Assembly: GCA_001414485.1 (NCBI GenBank)
Contig: LLEY01000040.1
Location: forward strand, 1 to 64,000
Length of the DNA stretch: 64,000 nucleotides
Reading direction: 5' to 3'
Origin: Calycina herbarum
Taxonomy: Eukaryota; Ascomycota; Leotiomycetes; Helotiales; Pezizellaceae
Shown here piece after piece: positions 1 through 11,161 of this stretch. The notes below the pieces were generated by a model. It worked only from the letters and a program-made list of their open reading frames with translations, was not told the origin of the DNA and did no database searches. Every line of letters begins with the position of its first letter. Position 1 is the first letter of the stretch. The position numbers and the translations under genes are program-made.

Positions 1-20
1 CCCAAAAAATATTTCTTTTT

Positions 21-47
21 CCCCCCCCCCCCGGGGGGGGGGGGGGG
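21..47. repeat. C12-G15 homopolymer pair near the window edge
   Basis: Twelve C residues (21-32) are followed directly by fifteen G residues (33-47), giving a perfect self-complementary tract. I see no coding or regulatory reading for it. It may be a real hairpin-forming tract or an assembly or gap artefact. The rest of 1-216 is the 3' flank of the polygalacturonase gene and shows nothing else I can name. Confidence 0.8.
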
Positions 48-216
48 ATTTTCTAGGTTGGTTGATAGGGCGGATAAATTGGGCTTAGGGGTGGGTTGCA
101 CTGCATCATGTACTCTATTCTCGGTATTTCAGCTTCCGAGCACGGCATCTTTGGGCAAAAAATTGGTCTTGCGATTTATTTCTTTTTGGGGATTTCTTGT
201 TTATCAAAATTATACC

Positions 217-2183
217 TCAATTAAATCCTTTCCAAGGTCCACCGCATGCGAGATCCAGGACTGTCTCGTTGACGTTGAGACAATAAGCATCTCTAGTTCC
301 ATTTGGACTCTTCACGTTAATGCTTGATGCGCTGATATTACCACATGCTGTTGTGCTTGAGCAGGCAACTGCTGCGATCTCTGGTTGGTATCTCGAGCTT
401 GTCGTTCCTTGAAAGTTCTTGAAAACGATGTTGTTGATTGTCAATGGGGATGGGTACTCGAGACAGAGAGTCAAGTTCTTCTGTCCGTAACACTGGTTAA
501 CTTGGATGGCGTAGTCAACCTCCCCCATAGTCATGGTATCAAAAGTGATGTTGCTGACTCGACCAGACCCCCCACCACCCTGGAGATCTCCAGAGAGGGC
601 GCTCGAGACGTTGGGCCAAACCTTGATGCGGGCGGCATTCTAAAATAAATTAGTCGACTGATGAGAATTCAGGTAAGATGATCTTACGCTGGCGTTGTAC
701 ATCGAGACATTGTAAATGTAGATGTTCTCAACGATGTCAAACTCTCCCTTGTATTGTCCCAAAGAGCCAACACTTATTCCATGGGATCCATCGCAGAACA
801 TGTTTTGAACGACCATATCGGTACTATTTGGCTTGAAGGAGACACAATCTGTAAGGCTAGAAGATTAGCAATTGCATTTATCGCAAGGGAAACTCGCATT
901 TTTGACGGCTTCCCCACCCCGCATGCCGATTCCGGTGGAGTATAAGAGAGCGAAGTCGGATGAAAGTGGATATTGAACGTAAGAAAAATGGGCTTTGTTC
1001 AGAGTACACCTCCTTTACTTTGATTATACGGACTAGTCTGGGATAATTACATATATTGTCCGAGAAGATTTAGAAGAATAAGAAACTCTGACTTTCCATT
1101 CTTCTAAACGTTTTCGCATAATATTGTGAGTTGTCACGAAAGTCCTGAAGCAATAGAGGGATGGGGTGTACTCAGAGCAAAGCTCAGGACCCTTACCGTT
1201 TCCGGTGAAGCATAAGAGAGTGAAGCCAGAGGAAAGTGGAAATTGAACGTACCATCTCCGTTAACGACATGTGAATTTTGGATGACAATTCCAGAACTTC
1301 GGTAAGTATCCCACTAAATCAAATAAATTAGCGCTTGTCAGACTGACTAGCCCCCGGGAGGACTCCAGGCACAAAAAGAGAGAAAAAACAGAACTTACAC
1401 CATCCGTGTTTTTGGCCACATTTGCACTCTTACTCTCCCCAGCAATATCAATATTATCGAACACCACATTTGTAGAGTTGGCAATGAAGTAATAATACTG
1501 TGGCGAATATCTCAAAACCAAATTGCTAATGGTTGAATCATGAAGCCCATCTAATCCGAAGAGAACAGGTCTCAATGTGTAGATATCCTTGGCATAGAGA
1601 TCGTACCAAATTTGTCCGTTTCCGTCGAAAGTTCCTCCTCCAAAGAGATTCACATCGTGGCCACCGAGTTTAAAGAAGGACGTTACGTTTTGGAAAACGA
1701 ATGGGAAGGAGTTCGCTTGCCAGTAATCGGTATCGTTGCTGAATTGAATTTGAGATTGGACATCTAAAATAACTCGTCAACTTTTGGGATTCATACGGGA
1801 GTATTGATGATTGGGAGGAGCTTACCAATATCGATGTGGTTCAAAAAAGTCAAATCAAGGGCAGTTCCAATTGTGTAATTGATTCCTTGCTTGAATACAA
1901 CATGTCCTCCATTATTGCAACTGTTGAGGGCAGCGAGAACATACTCCGAGTCATCCTGACTACTATCTCCGTAGCTTTCAACGTAACATGTCCTGTTTCG
2001 GGGGGGTGAAGTTCTAGGAGGATTTGCAGGAACTTTAGGAGAGCATTTGACAACAGGTCTGGGTGATCTGTGTATTGAAATTTTGCTCTCAGCAGCCCTT
2101 CCTTCCAATTCTTCCGATGCTGGATGTGCAAAGGAAAGTGTGGCTGATCCGATTGCCAGGAGAGTGGGGAATTGAAATCTCAT
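217..2183 (-). CDS. Secreted GH28 exopolygalacturonase (5 exons)
   Basis: Pectin-degrading enzyme, predicted to release galacturonic acid from homogalacturonan outside the cell. The model is complement(join(217..639, 688..848, 1253..1313, 1399..1763, 1826..2183)), 455 aa, with all junctions in frame. The start gives a typical signal peptide ([20 protein letters not shown]). An in-frame Met 21 codons upstream would only lengthen the N-terminus. The GH28 catalytic set is complete: NTDG (238-241), GDDC (260-263), GSHG with His284, and RIK (319-321). The N-terminal RTCYVESYG and CNNGGHVVF blocks are typical of exo- rather than endo-acting fungal enzymes. There are many N-x-S/T sites. The intron between the two catalytic-site exons is unusually long (849-1252, 404 bp) and carries a duplicated segment that includes the splice-donor region. 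The exact exo substrate preference cannot be read from the sequence. Confidence 0.9.
929..1253. repeat. Imperfect 55-bp direct repeats inside the long GH28 intron
   Basis: The segment at about 929-983 (starts TTCCGGTGGAGTATAAGAG) and the one at about 1199-1253 (starts TTCCGGTGAAGCATAAGAG) match at roughly 46 of 54 positions, and half or more of the differences are C/T or G/A transitions. The second copy overlaps the donor side of intron 849-1252 on the minus strand. The roughly 215 bp between the copies is therefore extra sequence relative to a normal 50-85 bp intron of this locus. Confidence 0.75.
1063..1110. repeat. Hairpin-containing repeat, relative of 12711-12815
   Basis: TTTAGAAGAAT and ATTCTTCTAAA form a perfect 11-bp inverted repeat around an 18-base loop, inside the extra DNA of the GH28 intron. 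The surrounding roughly 90 bp (GGGATAAT, a gap, then TAGAAGAATAAGAAACTC, then CATTCT) resemble 12711-12815. This suggests a dispersed small element. The similarity was judged by eye. Confidence 0.45.
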
Positions 2184-3147
2184 CTTGATGAAGCTTGGAA
2201 TGCTATCGACAGGCGACAAAAATAAAGAGAGCAATTGAAGCTGCACAAGCTTTTCTGGGGGAGAGGGAAGCTTTAATAATAATGCTGATAGTCAATCTGA
2301 GCTATACTCCCGGCTTAGCGCATGGCTGGCATCCATAATTCAGATGAACCTATTCACTTTGATGAAGGCCTCCCCACAAATGAAATCATCCGGAACAAGA
2401 TCCGAAGCTTTCACAAAACCCCACTGCGGGGTTTTGGTCTGGGATCTTCAAATGGTACCACGAAAAACCAAATTTCGTGGAGAGAAGTTGGGGTCCTGGA
2501 GACGCGGAGAAAGGTTTATCCCCATTGTTTTCGTAATGAAACATAATTCAATTGGATCAAGTGAATTAGGACCCTCATAAATGTTGGAGAGAAACGTCAT
2601 GAAAGCTGGGGTATGGAGTTCTTATCCGGAAAAATATGTTCATGAACAGGTACGCGAGTGAACATCTTTGACGCGAATCATTGCTGAAGACATGGGATTG
2701 GTGGATATTTTCGTGTTTCGACATCCCGGTGAATTGAATCTCCGAACCGACGACGGGAGAAACGAAACAAAACTAAACCACACTCAAATTGAGTCTTTTT
2801 GAAATGAGAGCAAATTCATGAAATTTCGCAGAGATGAAAGGGGTTCTCCTAATATAACAGGCGAAGTAAGGAAGGAAAGATAGAAGTAATGTTATCGAAT
2901 AAAAATCGGACGATGCAAGCAGGCTCACGGTAGACATTAAAAGCGGCAGTAAGTATCTCCGGTCGTACCTGCCTACCAACTCGTTGTTTCAATTTTTTAG
3001 GATAATTTAAGGTAATGAACCTAAATACTTGGAACAATCTAGAATATTAACTCAGCCGGCTTAGAACAATGACGCTGAATTGACCCAAAGTATTTAGGGC
3101 AATATATAGAAGGTTAACACAACGAGCTATTTACTCTGCTTTTGTTA
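2184..3147. other. Intergenic: polygalacturonase upstream region
   Basis: No gene is supported here. The open frames are short and lack coding character. The first 100-150 bp should hold the polygalacturonase promoter and 5' UTR. I see no tRNA, rRNA or clear repeat before the MITE target duplication at 3148. Confidence 0.5.
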
Positions 3148-3155
3148 GTCCACGG

Positions 3156-3675
3156 CAGCGTAGTAAATGATTTGTTTTGTTTTGATTTCAAAGACCTTAG
3201 TACTTAAATTAGAGTATTTTAGGCTAAAATCAAAATCAACTCAAACCAATTAATTACTTGATTTGAATTCATTGATTTATACGTGATCGGAGGTAGCCGG
3301 AGCCTACCGGACTAAGCCTGCTCCGACGCCGGCCTATCTTAAGTTACGCCGCGCTTTGCCAAGCCCCGAGTATAAGCGAAGTATATCTAGTCTACTGCCC
3401 TTAAAGAAGTAATTTAATTATTAAAGTCTTTATTTATAATATTTAATAAAGATAGTAACTATTCTAGCTTTTAAAAAAGCTGACTTACTAGTAAAATAAT
3501 ACTAAATATATAGTTGTATAATATTAAATAATACTACTTAAGTACTTAAGTAAAATTAAGTACTTAACTACTCTAAACCAAGTGATTTATAGAGACTCTT
3601 GAATTAAAATCAACTTAAATTAGTTAATAATTAATTAATTTAAATTAAGTACTTGATTATTTTCTTACTACGCTA
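3156..3675. mobile_element. Non-autonomous hAT-type element (MITE), RIP-altered
   Basis: The left end is CAGCGTAGTAAATG. The right end, read on the other strand, is TAGCGTAGTAAG, so the termini are inverted. The 8 bp flanks are GTCCACGG (3148-3155) and GTCTATAG (3676-3683). They differ at three positions, all C-to-T or G-to-A, as expected if an 8-bp target duplication was later hit by RIP. The 520-bp interior is AT-rich apart from a GC-rich core at about 3287-3375, and has no transposase. The same terminus occurs in the element at 22811-23175. An 8-bp duplication with CAG-starting ends fits the hAT superfamily. Confidence 0.7.
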
Positions 3676-3683
3676 GTCTATAG

Positions 3684-6559
3684 TTATTCTAACTTTCTAG
3701 AATAATTTGAAGTTTTAATCGAGATATTCTTAGACACTTGAAATCCTTGTTTGACAAAATCTAGGTTGCTATTTTGGACAGTTCTAATTTCTATAACAAG
3801 CACCTTGAAAGTTGGAACTAACGAGAGCCAGGTAAGAGGGGTATTTCCTGCCGCTTTTATTGGCCCCCCACGAAGCAGGATTGTGTTTTGGAGAACTCCT
3901 CGAACAACGGGGAGAAAGAAACTCACAGCCTTTTGGAGAGTGGAAGTGATTTTCGAAAAGAAAAAAAATTGAGAACTAAAGATATGAAGGGGTTGTAGAT
4001 GAAGCTCTTACTGTGGATGAGAGGAAGGAAATACTGCAAGCGATAACTCAAATTTCAACCAGAATCTCATTCCGACTCCAGCGCAGATGAAAATTGAATA
4101 AACGATACGTATTAAGAGGCCGTCATCAAAAATCCACCAACTTTCAACCCCTTCAATGGCTCCACTCCATTGCTCCACCGCCATCCACTCCGAAATGCAC
4201 TTCGTCTGACTGACAAAAGCAGTTGCATGAAAGCGGACCCGAGTCCATATTGCCAATGAACGCTTCCTCTAGAAAGACAAATCAACAGGACCATTCCTGG
4301 ATCCAGACGCCTGCAGCAGCGCACACAGCATGACACCCTTCTACCCCACGCTCTGTTTCGACCCGTCATATCCACCATCATTGGCATGCAAAAGCAGCAA
4401 GACCCACAAAATTAGACGACAAAGAATTGTGTGGTGAGATTTGTGGTAATCCGGCCCGTCCCACACCATATCTACTCTAGAATTGGTTTGGGACTGTTCT
4501 GCAGCCCGGAAGCTAATCCGCGGCCGGGGATACTTGAGGAGGCTGACTCCAATATCGATCCCGTGTTGAAAAAGCTCACTCATAGGCACAGTCTATCCCT
4601 GATTTGCCTTCCTGTCACCACAAAAACGCCGGCCAAGTTGAACTAGTATACCCAAATTCAGTCGCAAACCAGACTTGTGCCGTTGTCAATAACTTAGTGG
4701 CGTCTTTGAAACCCAAATAAGGCTGAGTTCGCTCTGATTCGACGGTACCTTCTTCAGCGGAGAATAAGGACTATCACGAAATCGACCACTCGTCTGTTAT
4801 TGATTTTGTGCTCATAACGATACCGAAAACCTGGTTATCGTCTTCAAGCTAACCTCGATCTCCTTCGGAAAGATCTCAATGTTGCGCAGGAAATCTCGGA
4901 CGCACACGGTGAACAATGGACTCGAGCCAAAGGGAAACCGGGAAAAGACAGCGTAACATTCGATTCCTACGACGCTGCGAGGCAGGTTGATCATCTTTCT
5001 GTGTCGTCCGACGATAGCACAAATACCTGGTCAATAGCGTCAATTTACCAAACTTTGAATTGAATCTCTGCATGGAGATACCCTCACCTGTCCTTGGTGA
5101 CCGAGGAAGGATGAACTCAACGTTGCACTCTCCCCCACTTCAAACGCACAGAAGGGAGCTGTCAGCCATACATAAGCTGATGCGCCATTTGGGCGAACCA
5201 GGACAAGGGTGTTTCTCCAAGGCAAAGGCTTGAATATCCACGTACCCTCCCGTTCATGTGGGCTGCCCGGCGAAACGTCAAGAGGAAAAAGGGACCCTGC
5301 TGGCACAGGTACATTTTGGGTCATGACTTGATCGTTGCTGGAAGCGAGCGCATCCAACCTCATCCCTTGACCATTCGTTCTGCAAAACAACGACTCGAGA
5401 TGTGCCCTGTAAAGTAACATCAAATAACTACTTACCTTCAACACTACTGCTGCAAGTATTAGCAACTCTAAATGCTAGTATTTTCGTCCAATCGAACTTG
5501 TTATGAACTTACTTTGCCCTTGGGACAGTTCAAAGTATGGCTGCGACTCGAGATGTTCTAATAAAGTTAGCTAGAGTCATCACTGAGCAGCCACTTAGTT
5601 CTCGAACAAATCGGAGAAGAAGCCCCAACCAACCGCTGCATAATGTAGTATTCACCGTTTCACCAACGATATCCAATGACCAAAAATGACAACAACTGGG
5701 CTAATGCCCCCCCCCGCGTCTTACTCGCAGAAACATTATCCATGTTCCATCTAACCCCTCCCTTGTTGGTCGCCTACCTGCTTGGAAAACTCCCCATGCT
5801 TGTAGCACCATGACCAGACGTCATAAACAGAATCCGCGCCTCCAAAATGAATATTGACTTGCCGCTAGATAAGAAGAAAAAGGGATGAATCAACGAAACC
5901 AAACAACCAATGGAACCCCCTTGATAAACAGCACAGGAAACCCAACCCGCAAACCTTCTTCATCAGGTTCGAAGCATGAGACTCGCGCTAGCACGTCAGC
6001 GCTGGTACTAATAGATTGAAAGAGTGTGACATCCAATTTACCCCTCGATGCTCGTAACTTCTTTAACCCCTCTGACACCCACCTTTCCTTCATGTAAGAG
6101 ATAACTGATACATCGCATTTTATATCGACTTTTCTGAGAATCTTCTTCACATTGAACATTCCTGCCACGCGAATACGTCAAGACAAATTTCCTGCCAATA
6201 CACTTCAAACACGACCCTCATGCATGAAAAAAAGACCAACCCCTTTCAACGCTCTGCATCGTGGACCCCTTGAACGCGGAAGAGAAATTTCACCACCATG
6301 ACAACCAAAATTCAAAAAGCAGAGTTCCAAATCCAAACAAACAATGTCGAATGCCTCCATTACTGCATGTTCAACGAATAAAACACCATCCCGAAAAAAT
6401 AACAAGCGAAATGAGAAAAAAAGACAAGCAAGCCATGCAGCATCTATTTGTCGCAAGAGATTCCCGCCACTATACAAATTCTCGTCCATCAAGCAAGCAC
6501 CAATCCATCATTGCAGCCCGCGGAGACATCCCAGAATGAAAGCTGGAAGAGCCCTACTT
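3684..6559. other. Intergenic region with no convincing gene
   Basis: About 2.9 kb between the MITE and the forkhead gene. The frames on both strands are short. Only the minus-strand stretch near 5040-5465 has some coding character and is listed separately. The part nearest 6559 is presumably the forkhead 3' UTR. A C-run sits at about 5708-5715. No structural RNA or repeat family was recognised. Confidence 0.4.
5000..5397 (-). pseudogene. Possible gene fragment of unknown function
   Basis: On the minus strand an open stretch ending near 5084 reads like real protein: it has few rare residues and contains VPVPAGSLFPLDV and GTWIFKPLPWRNT. A GTGAGG donor follows a GHQGQ codon series, and a CCAG acceptor near 5028 would add a short tail reading VFVLSSDDTER and a stop at about 5000. 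Upstream, a GCAG acceptor near 5397 could start the exon, but I could not find a first exon in frame. I do not recognise the family. It may be a decayed gene, a real small gene with an unresolved 5' end, or noise. Confidence 0.25.
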
Positions 6560-7998
6560 TCAATATTGACTTGGAAGACCATCATAGAAATGATGATTGG
6601 TAAATACAGCACCATGGTGTCCATCTTCAACTAAATCTGCCCGCAGGTCTTGAAAATCAGCAATCTGCTCGAAAGGTGTCTCAATATATTCCGTCTTGGG
6701 AAGGAAGTATGGACTTGGAACAGTTATACTTTCATGATTTGGAGGCGTAGATGGAGAACTGTGTCGCTGCGCCAGGCCGGTTCGTGGATAAGAAGAGTAT
6801 TGGGAGCGAAGAATGTCATGCCTGTGCATAGAGCGTCTGGAATCATTTCGGTCTTCTCGAACGCCTCGTCTCTTCATTTTGTAGGCAGATATACCACCTT
6901 TTCGTCCAGAGCTTTGACGAGCAGGGGTTGGGTTATCAGATCTCATGAACTTCTTTGCTCCTGTGCCTTTGCGATATCGCGTAGTTGACTGGACACCGTC
7001 CTTGATTGCAAATTCCTCAAGCACCCACTCGGTAGACTTTTTCGTGTCGTCCCCAGGTATTTTGCGTTCTGTTTTCTTGAAAGCCTAGGTAGAGTTAGCC
7101 AGTTACCTAAACCGACAAGGGTTCAATGTCTTACAGCATTCATGGATAAGTTGTGACGAATACTATTCATCCATCCCTTGCTCTCTGGTCCACCACTGCC
7201 TTTGCCGGTGTTGTCTCGAAACCATTGATATATCTCTTGCAGAACCATCGAGTGGGATGGCACACTCATGAGAGCGCGATGGATAAGCTTTGCGTAGGGT
7301 TCGTCCGTAGTATGCTCATCGACATCCATCGCAGTCATCTCGCGAGAGCTGCGGTCTCCATCTTCTGAATCAGGTCCCGTCTCTTTGGAAGGCGAGAGGT
7401 GTGGTTCTTGGCTGTCGCTTTCCACCTTCGGACTTTGGCTCATACTCAATCGAACGTAGTGTGGTGCTTTGGTCAAGTCAAGAGCAGCTTGATGCGTGGA
7501 ACTCTGAGTATCGTTCTTGTCGTTGTCCAACATGTAGACTTGGTCGAATCCCTCCATGGCCATATTGTGTTCGAGCATCCTTGGGTCATATGGCGGCCAA
7601 GTACGAGGGACACCAGAGAATTCAATTCCTCGTACCAGACTATTTTCTTGTTCACTGCTTGTGACCACTGTTGAATAGCCGCCGTAATAGTCGTTGGCGG
7701 TTTGATCATCAAAGCTCAACTGGGGGTTGTTTGGGTCACTCCAGATGGTCGACGATTGTGGGATGCTCGTCATCGGGGGAGTGAGACTAAAGCTGTTGTT
7801 GACAGGGAGAGAAGTCGCTGATGGATTGATCACAAAGTGTTGATCAGGTTGGCTCCGGGACGGACCATCAAATGAGACGATCTGTTGCGTTGATTGCATT
7901 GAAGACCCGGAGCTGTCCCCATATGGGAAATTCAAAGGCAAGCCGTCGCTCTGAGGTTGATGACGGTATTGCCCCGAATTCATAGTGGTTATCATCAA
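6560..7998 (-). CDS. Forkhead (winged-helix) transcription factor
   Basis: Sequence-specific DNA-binding regulator, nuclear. The model is complement(join(6560..7084, 7135..7998)), 462 aa, with a 50-bp intron in frame. Residues 1-230 are Ser/Pro/Gln-rich and probably disordered. The forkhead domain spans about 232-320. It starts DEPYAKLIHRAL, has the helix-3 recognition block WMNSIRHNLSMNAAFKK, and is followed by the wing strand STEWVLEEFAI. The intron splits the domain just after SMNA. The tail is basic (ARQSSGRKGG, KMKRRGVRED) and may carry the nuclear localisation signal. Met1, Met2 and Met6 are all possible starts. I cannot tell which fungal forkhead subfamily this is. A role in cell cycle, morphogenesis or sexual development would be a guess. 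Confidence 0.88.
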
Positions 7999-9047
7999 GA
8001 GACAATGTCTGTATTCCTCACCGCTATGATGTGGCTAAAGAAGAAAAGGGTGATTCCAGCCGGGTTGTTGTATTGTACTACAGTTCTAACGGACGGCCGA
8101 GTCGGAGGTTTCGAAGAATGGGGAATAGCAAAAAGGGAACCAGACGTTGATATTCAACTAGAGTACCTATCTGACACCGGGAGGCCCAATAGACAAGTGC
8201 GACTGACTTGCCATGCAGGGTGGCGTGCCAGCGCATGGATACAAGCTGCGAAATCGTTTGCATGGCTTCCGATCCGGCAAATGGCCCTGAGAGCCATCTG
8301 TACTAACATCTTGAAAGCAATCATTCTTTCTGTCACAGAGCACTCGCAAATAACCTAGGGCCTTGGACTGTGCATACATAATGGCTTGTTTGGTGTAGCC
8401 TCGGCTGCTTGCATGCTAAGGGGGCAAGAATGCAGGAAGCAGACGATCCTCTTTAGGTAACTAAGCAACCTGGTGGAACCTCGCAAGCCTTGGGCAGGCT
8501 CAACGGCGTGAAACTTTCATTCTTCTCCGGCAGGGAATTTCTGGAAGACCCCTAGAACAAGTTTCACAGTAAAGCTAGCCCTAGTGAGGGCGGGCATACA
8601 CCGATATGGATTGCTTAGTAATTTGACATGAAGAATGGCATTGGCAGCAGGTGGACGGGCCAAGGAAATTGGAAAGGAAGACGGGTAGCTACCCATTATG
8701 GCTACACCGCGAGATAGACCGCGGTTTATCTTGCTGCATCCTGCGCCTTGGGGTGTGGCCTTGCCGTTTGGGACAATGACACTCCGTGGGAACTTTGATA
8801 ATCATGAAGCCTGAGTGCTTTCCGTCCCAGTTCCCACATGCATTGATAACTTTCAATCGTGGGAGTAAGAAATGAGGTCGCCCAATTCTGTAGCACAAAG
8901 ACAAAGGAACGGTGATACATGGACTGCACATTTTAATGCTCTAAATCAGGATTTGGATAAAATTAGTAAACTTGATTTTCATTTTTCTACAGGACGTCTT
9001 ACTTCCAAGCCCGAGGATGCGCTGCCATGTAAGCAATTCCTAAAGCG
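7999..9047. other. Intergenic: forkhead promoter side and Cactin 3' side
   Basis: About 1.05 kb with only short overlapping frames on both strands and no recognisable protein. It must hold the forkhead promoter and 5' UTR near 8000 and the Cactin 3' UTR near 9047. No repeat or RNA gene was seen. Confidence 0.5.
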
Positions 9048-10924
9048 TTACTTTCTGTAGTAAATCTAATGACGAGTCAGTAAGTGATAGAAATGGAGAG
9101 AGTTGTTGCGTGGGCTCATACCTTTTTATACTGGAAATGCAGCTGAAGGATTCCCTATGTGGAAGAATCAGTATTATGAACAAGGGGTGCTGGGTGGACT
9201 TGCCGACGCGCGGCTGGACCACCGCGGCTGCTGTGTCACCTGAAGGAGAGGCTTGGAGATACGATGGGGGTACACACCTTGTCAAAACTGCTTCTAAATC
9301 CACGGTCTCTCTTGGCACTGTAATCCCATTCCTTGTCAACGATCCTGAATGCAATGTCTTCATATGGTGGCCCAGCAATGAAACGAATGAGACAGGTATC
9401 CTCTTCTCCAGCAGGCGCGAAAGATTCTCCTCGCTTGCGTCCATGTTCTCGAATAATCTTGAATGTAGGAGCTTTGGCCTTGTCAATCAAGTCTGGATAA
9501 AATATGTTGAACTTGTAACCTTGGACTACCTTTGGTGGTGGATTGTCATGATCGTAATGCGTTTGGTTATACTTGTTCCATTCATAGCCCATCTGCACGC
9601 GATTGAAATAGCGAGGCTTTCTCGGTCGGTACTTGTCTGCCCATTGTGGTTTCGCAGAAGTGGTTACTGATTCTTCTCCTGTGAAGATTTCCTCGTCTTC
9701 ATTGACCCCTCGGGCGACTTCTCTTTCATACAAAGCAGTGGTTGCTTGCGAGAAATCCTCATTGGCGATGGTCGAAAATCTCTGTGTGCCAGGAGGAGCA
9801 ATTCCAACTGTGTTGATTGTTTTGCTGGTGGATGCAGACGGTACCTTTTCTGCGGCTATTTGTCGAGAAGGGACATAGCCGAGTTTCAGCACCCGACGAC
9901 GATCGGCAACTACTTTTTGAAGGAATACAGACTCATCCACAACTTCGCTTGTTTTATCTTCATTGTGCAACTTTAACAGAGGTTCTGGATCATGTCTCGA
10001 ATTATACTGAAAGTTGGGTTGACGTCGGATCAATTGTGAGACATCTCGGGAGTCCTTGAATGGTGCATCTGTACTCTCATCGACGACTAATGCAGGTCCC
10101 ATCAATATCTCCTGCAGCTTTGAACAGACTTCCAGAGCGTCCTCCTCTTGTTGCTTGCGTAGTGTTTCCATGCGACTATCGAGGACTGATTGGTAAACAT
10201 TCTTTAGTTTGGCCTTTGCTTTCCAGATGAGCAAGCTGCGCAAGAGTTGCTCCCAGTAATCAACATCAATCGGCTCGTTTGATTGCAGTTTGGTCCGTAT
10301 TTGCTTTTCCAGCGCTTCGAGCTGCTCGTAGGTCTTTGGGCCGAGAAGCTTGTCAACATCGGCGGCGACGGAGCCCACAGCACGCCCTTCCCGACCTTGC
10401 GGCTTCAGCTTTTGACGGCGGTCGTTGCAAATAATCTGCATTGTTTTCCAATAATCTTTATTCTTCGGGTTCGTCTCCAAGGCCAAGTATGAATTGATAT
10501 CGGTTTCCAACTCTCCAAGTTGTGAATCGTTGAGGCCCTCAAATACTCCCTCCGGATCCACCACATCTACCCGGACCTCCTCTTCCTCCTCATCATCGTC
10601 CAGAAGATCTCTATCTGGATCAATCACTCGAAGGATGACGGCAAGCCAATCGATGGGTTTTGCTCTGCCTTCCCTAACGCGAATGTCTGCCTTCTTCTTT
10701 GCCTGCTTCAGCACAAAAGTGTCTTCCTGCGACACCCATTTTTTCGTTTGTTCGTCATCCTGAGTCTGTATATTTCGTGGAGGTCGGTTGTCGGCATTTC
10801 TGCTCGTGGGGTTATTTTGGCGCGCTGGCTTCGAGATTCGAGAATTCGCATCGCGTCGTGGAGCGGTAATGTCTCTTGCGGGAGAATCGTGACTATTGAG
10901 CATAGCTCTCCTTCCTGGATCCAT
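9048..10924 (-). CDS. cay1: Splicing factor Cactin
   Basis: Conserved eukaryotic spliceosome-associated protein, nuclear, needed for efficient intron removal in fission yeast (Cay1) and animals (Cactin). The model is complement(join(9048..9065, 9122..9154, 9278..10924)), 565 aa. The two last exons are tiny (33 and 18 bp) but are required to complete the family's C-terminus, giving GILQLHFQYKK then IYYRK and a stop in place of the usual LQLHFxFKRYRYRR ending. The N-terminus is basic and disordered. A charged helical middle domain lies at about 100-300 (DWLAVILRVIDPD, acidic EEEEE run). The C-terminal domain contains NKYNQTHYDHDNPPPKVVQG and GYKFNIFYPDLIDK. It is divergent from the DUF7918-like gene, 237 bp away. 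A long plus-strand frame opposite it is a shadow. Confidence 0.93.
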
Positions 10925-11161
10925 GGCTTCGTTGGTTGTTGCGGAGGAATTTTTAGTTGCGATGTTGGGTTGGATGATGGACGTCGCTGAGGGTCAACAA
11001 AAATTGTGGATCGAGGCAGGCGTTGTCACGTGATATCGCACCTTCTTCGTGTGCGTGGCGCCTTCTACATCCTCGAATCTCCTCGGCAACCACTTTGCCA
11101 TCACATTGTCACTTCTCGATCTGACGCTGAGTTGTGGGAAATACCCACGAACCACGAGTCG
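10925..11161. promoter_or_regulatory. Bidirectional promoter between Cactin and the DUF7918-like gene
   Basis: The start codons of two divergent genes are 237 bp apart, so this stretch must hold both promoters. A palindromic CACGTGAT lies at 11027-11034, the kind of site bound by basic helix-loop-helix factors. No clear TATA box is present. Confidence 0.45.

Noticed and set aside
9110..9670. 186-codon plus-strand frame
   Set aside because: It lies opposite the conserved C-terminal exons of Cactin and has no recognisable protein of its own.
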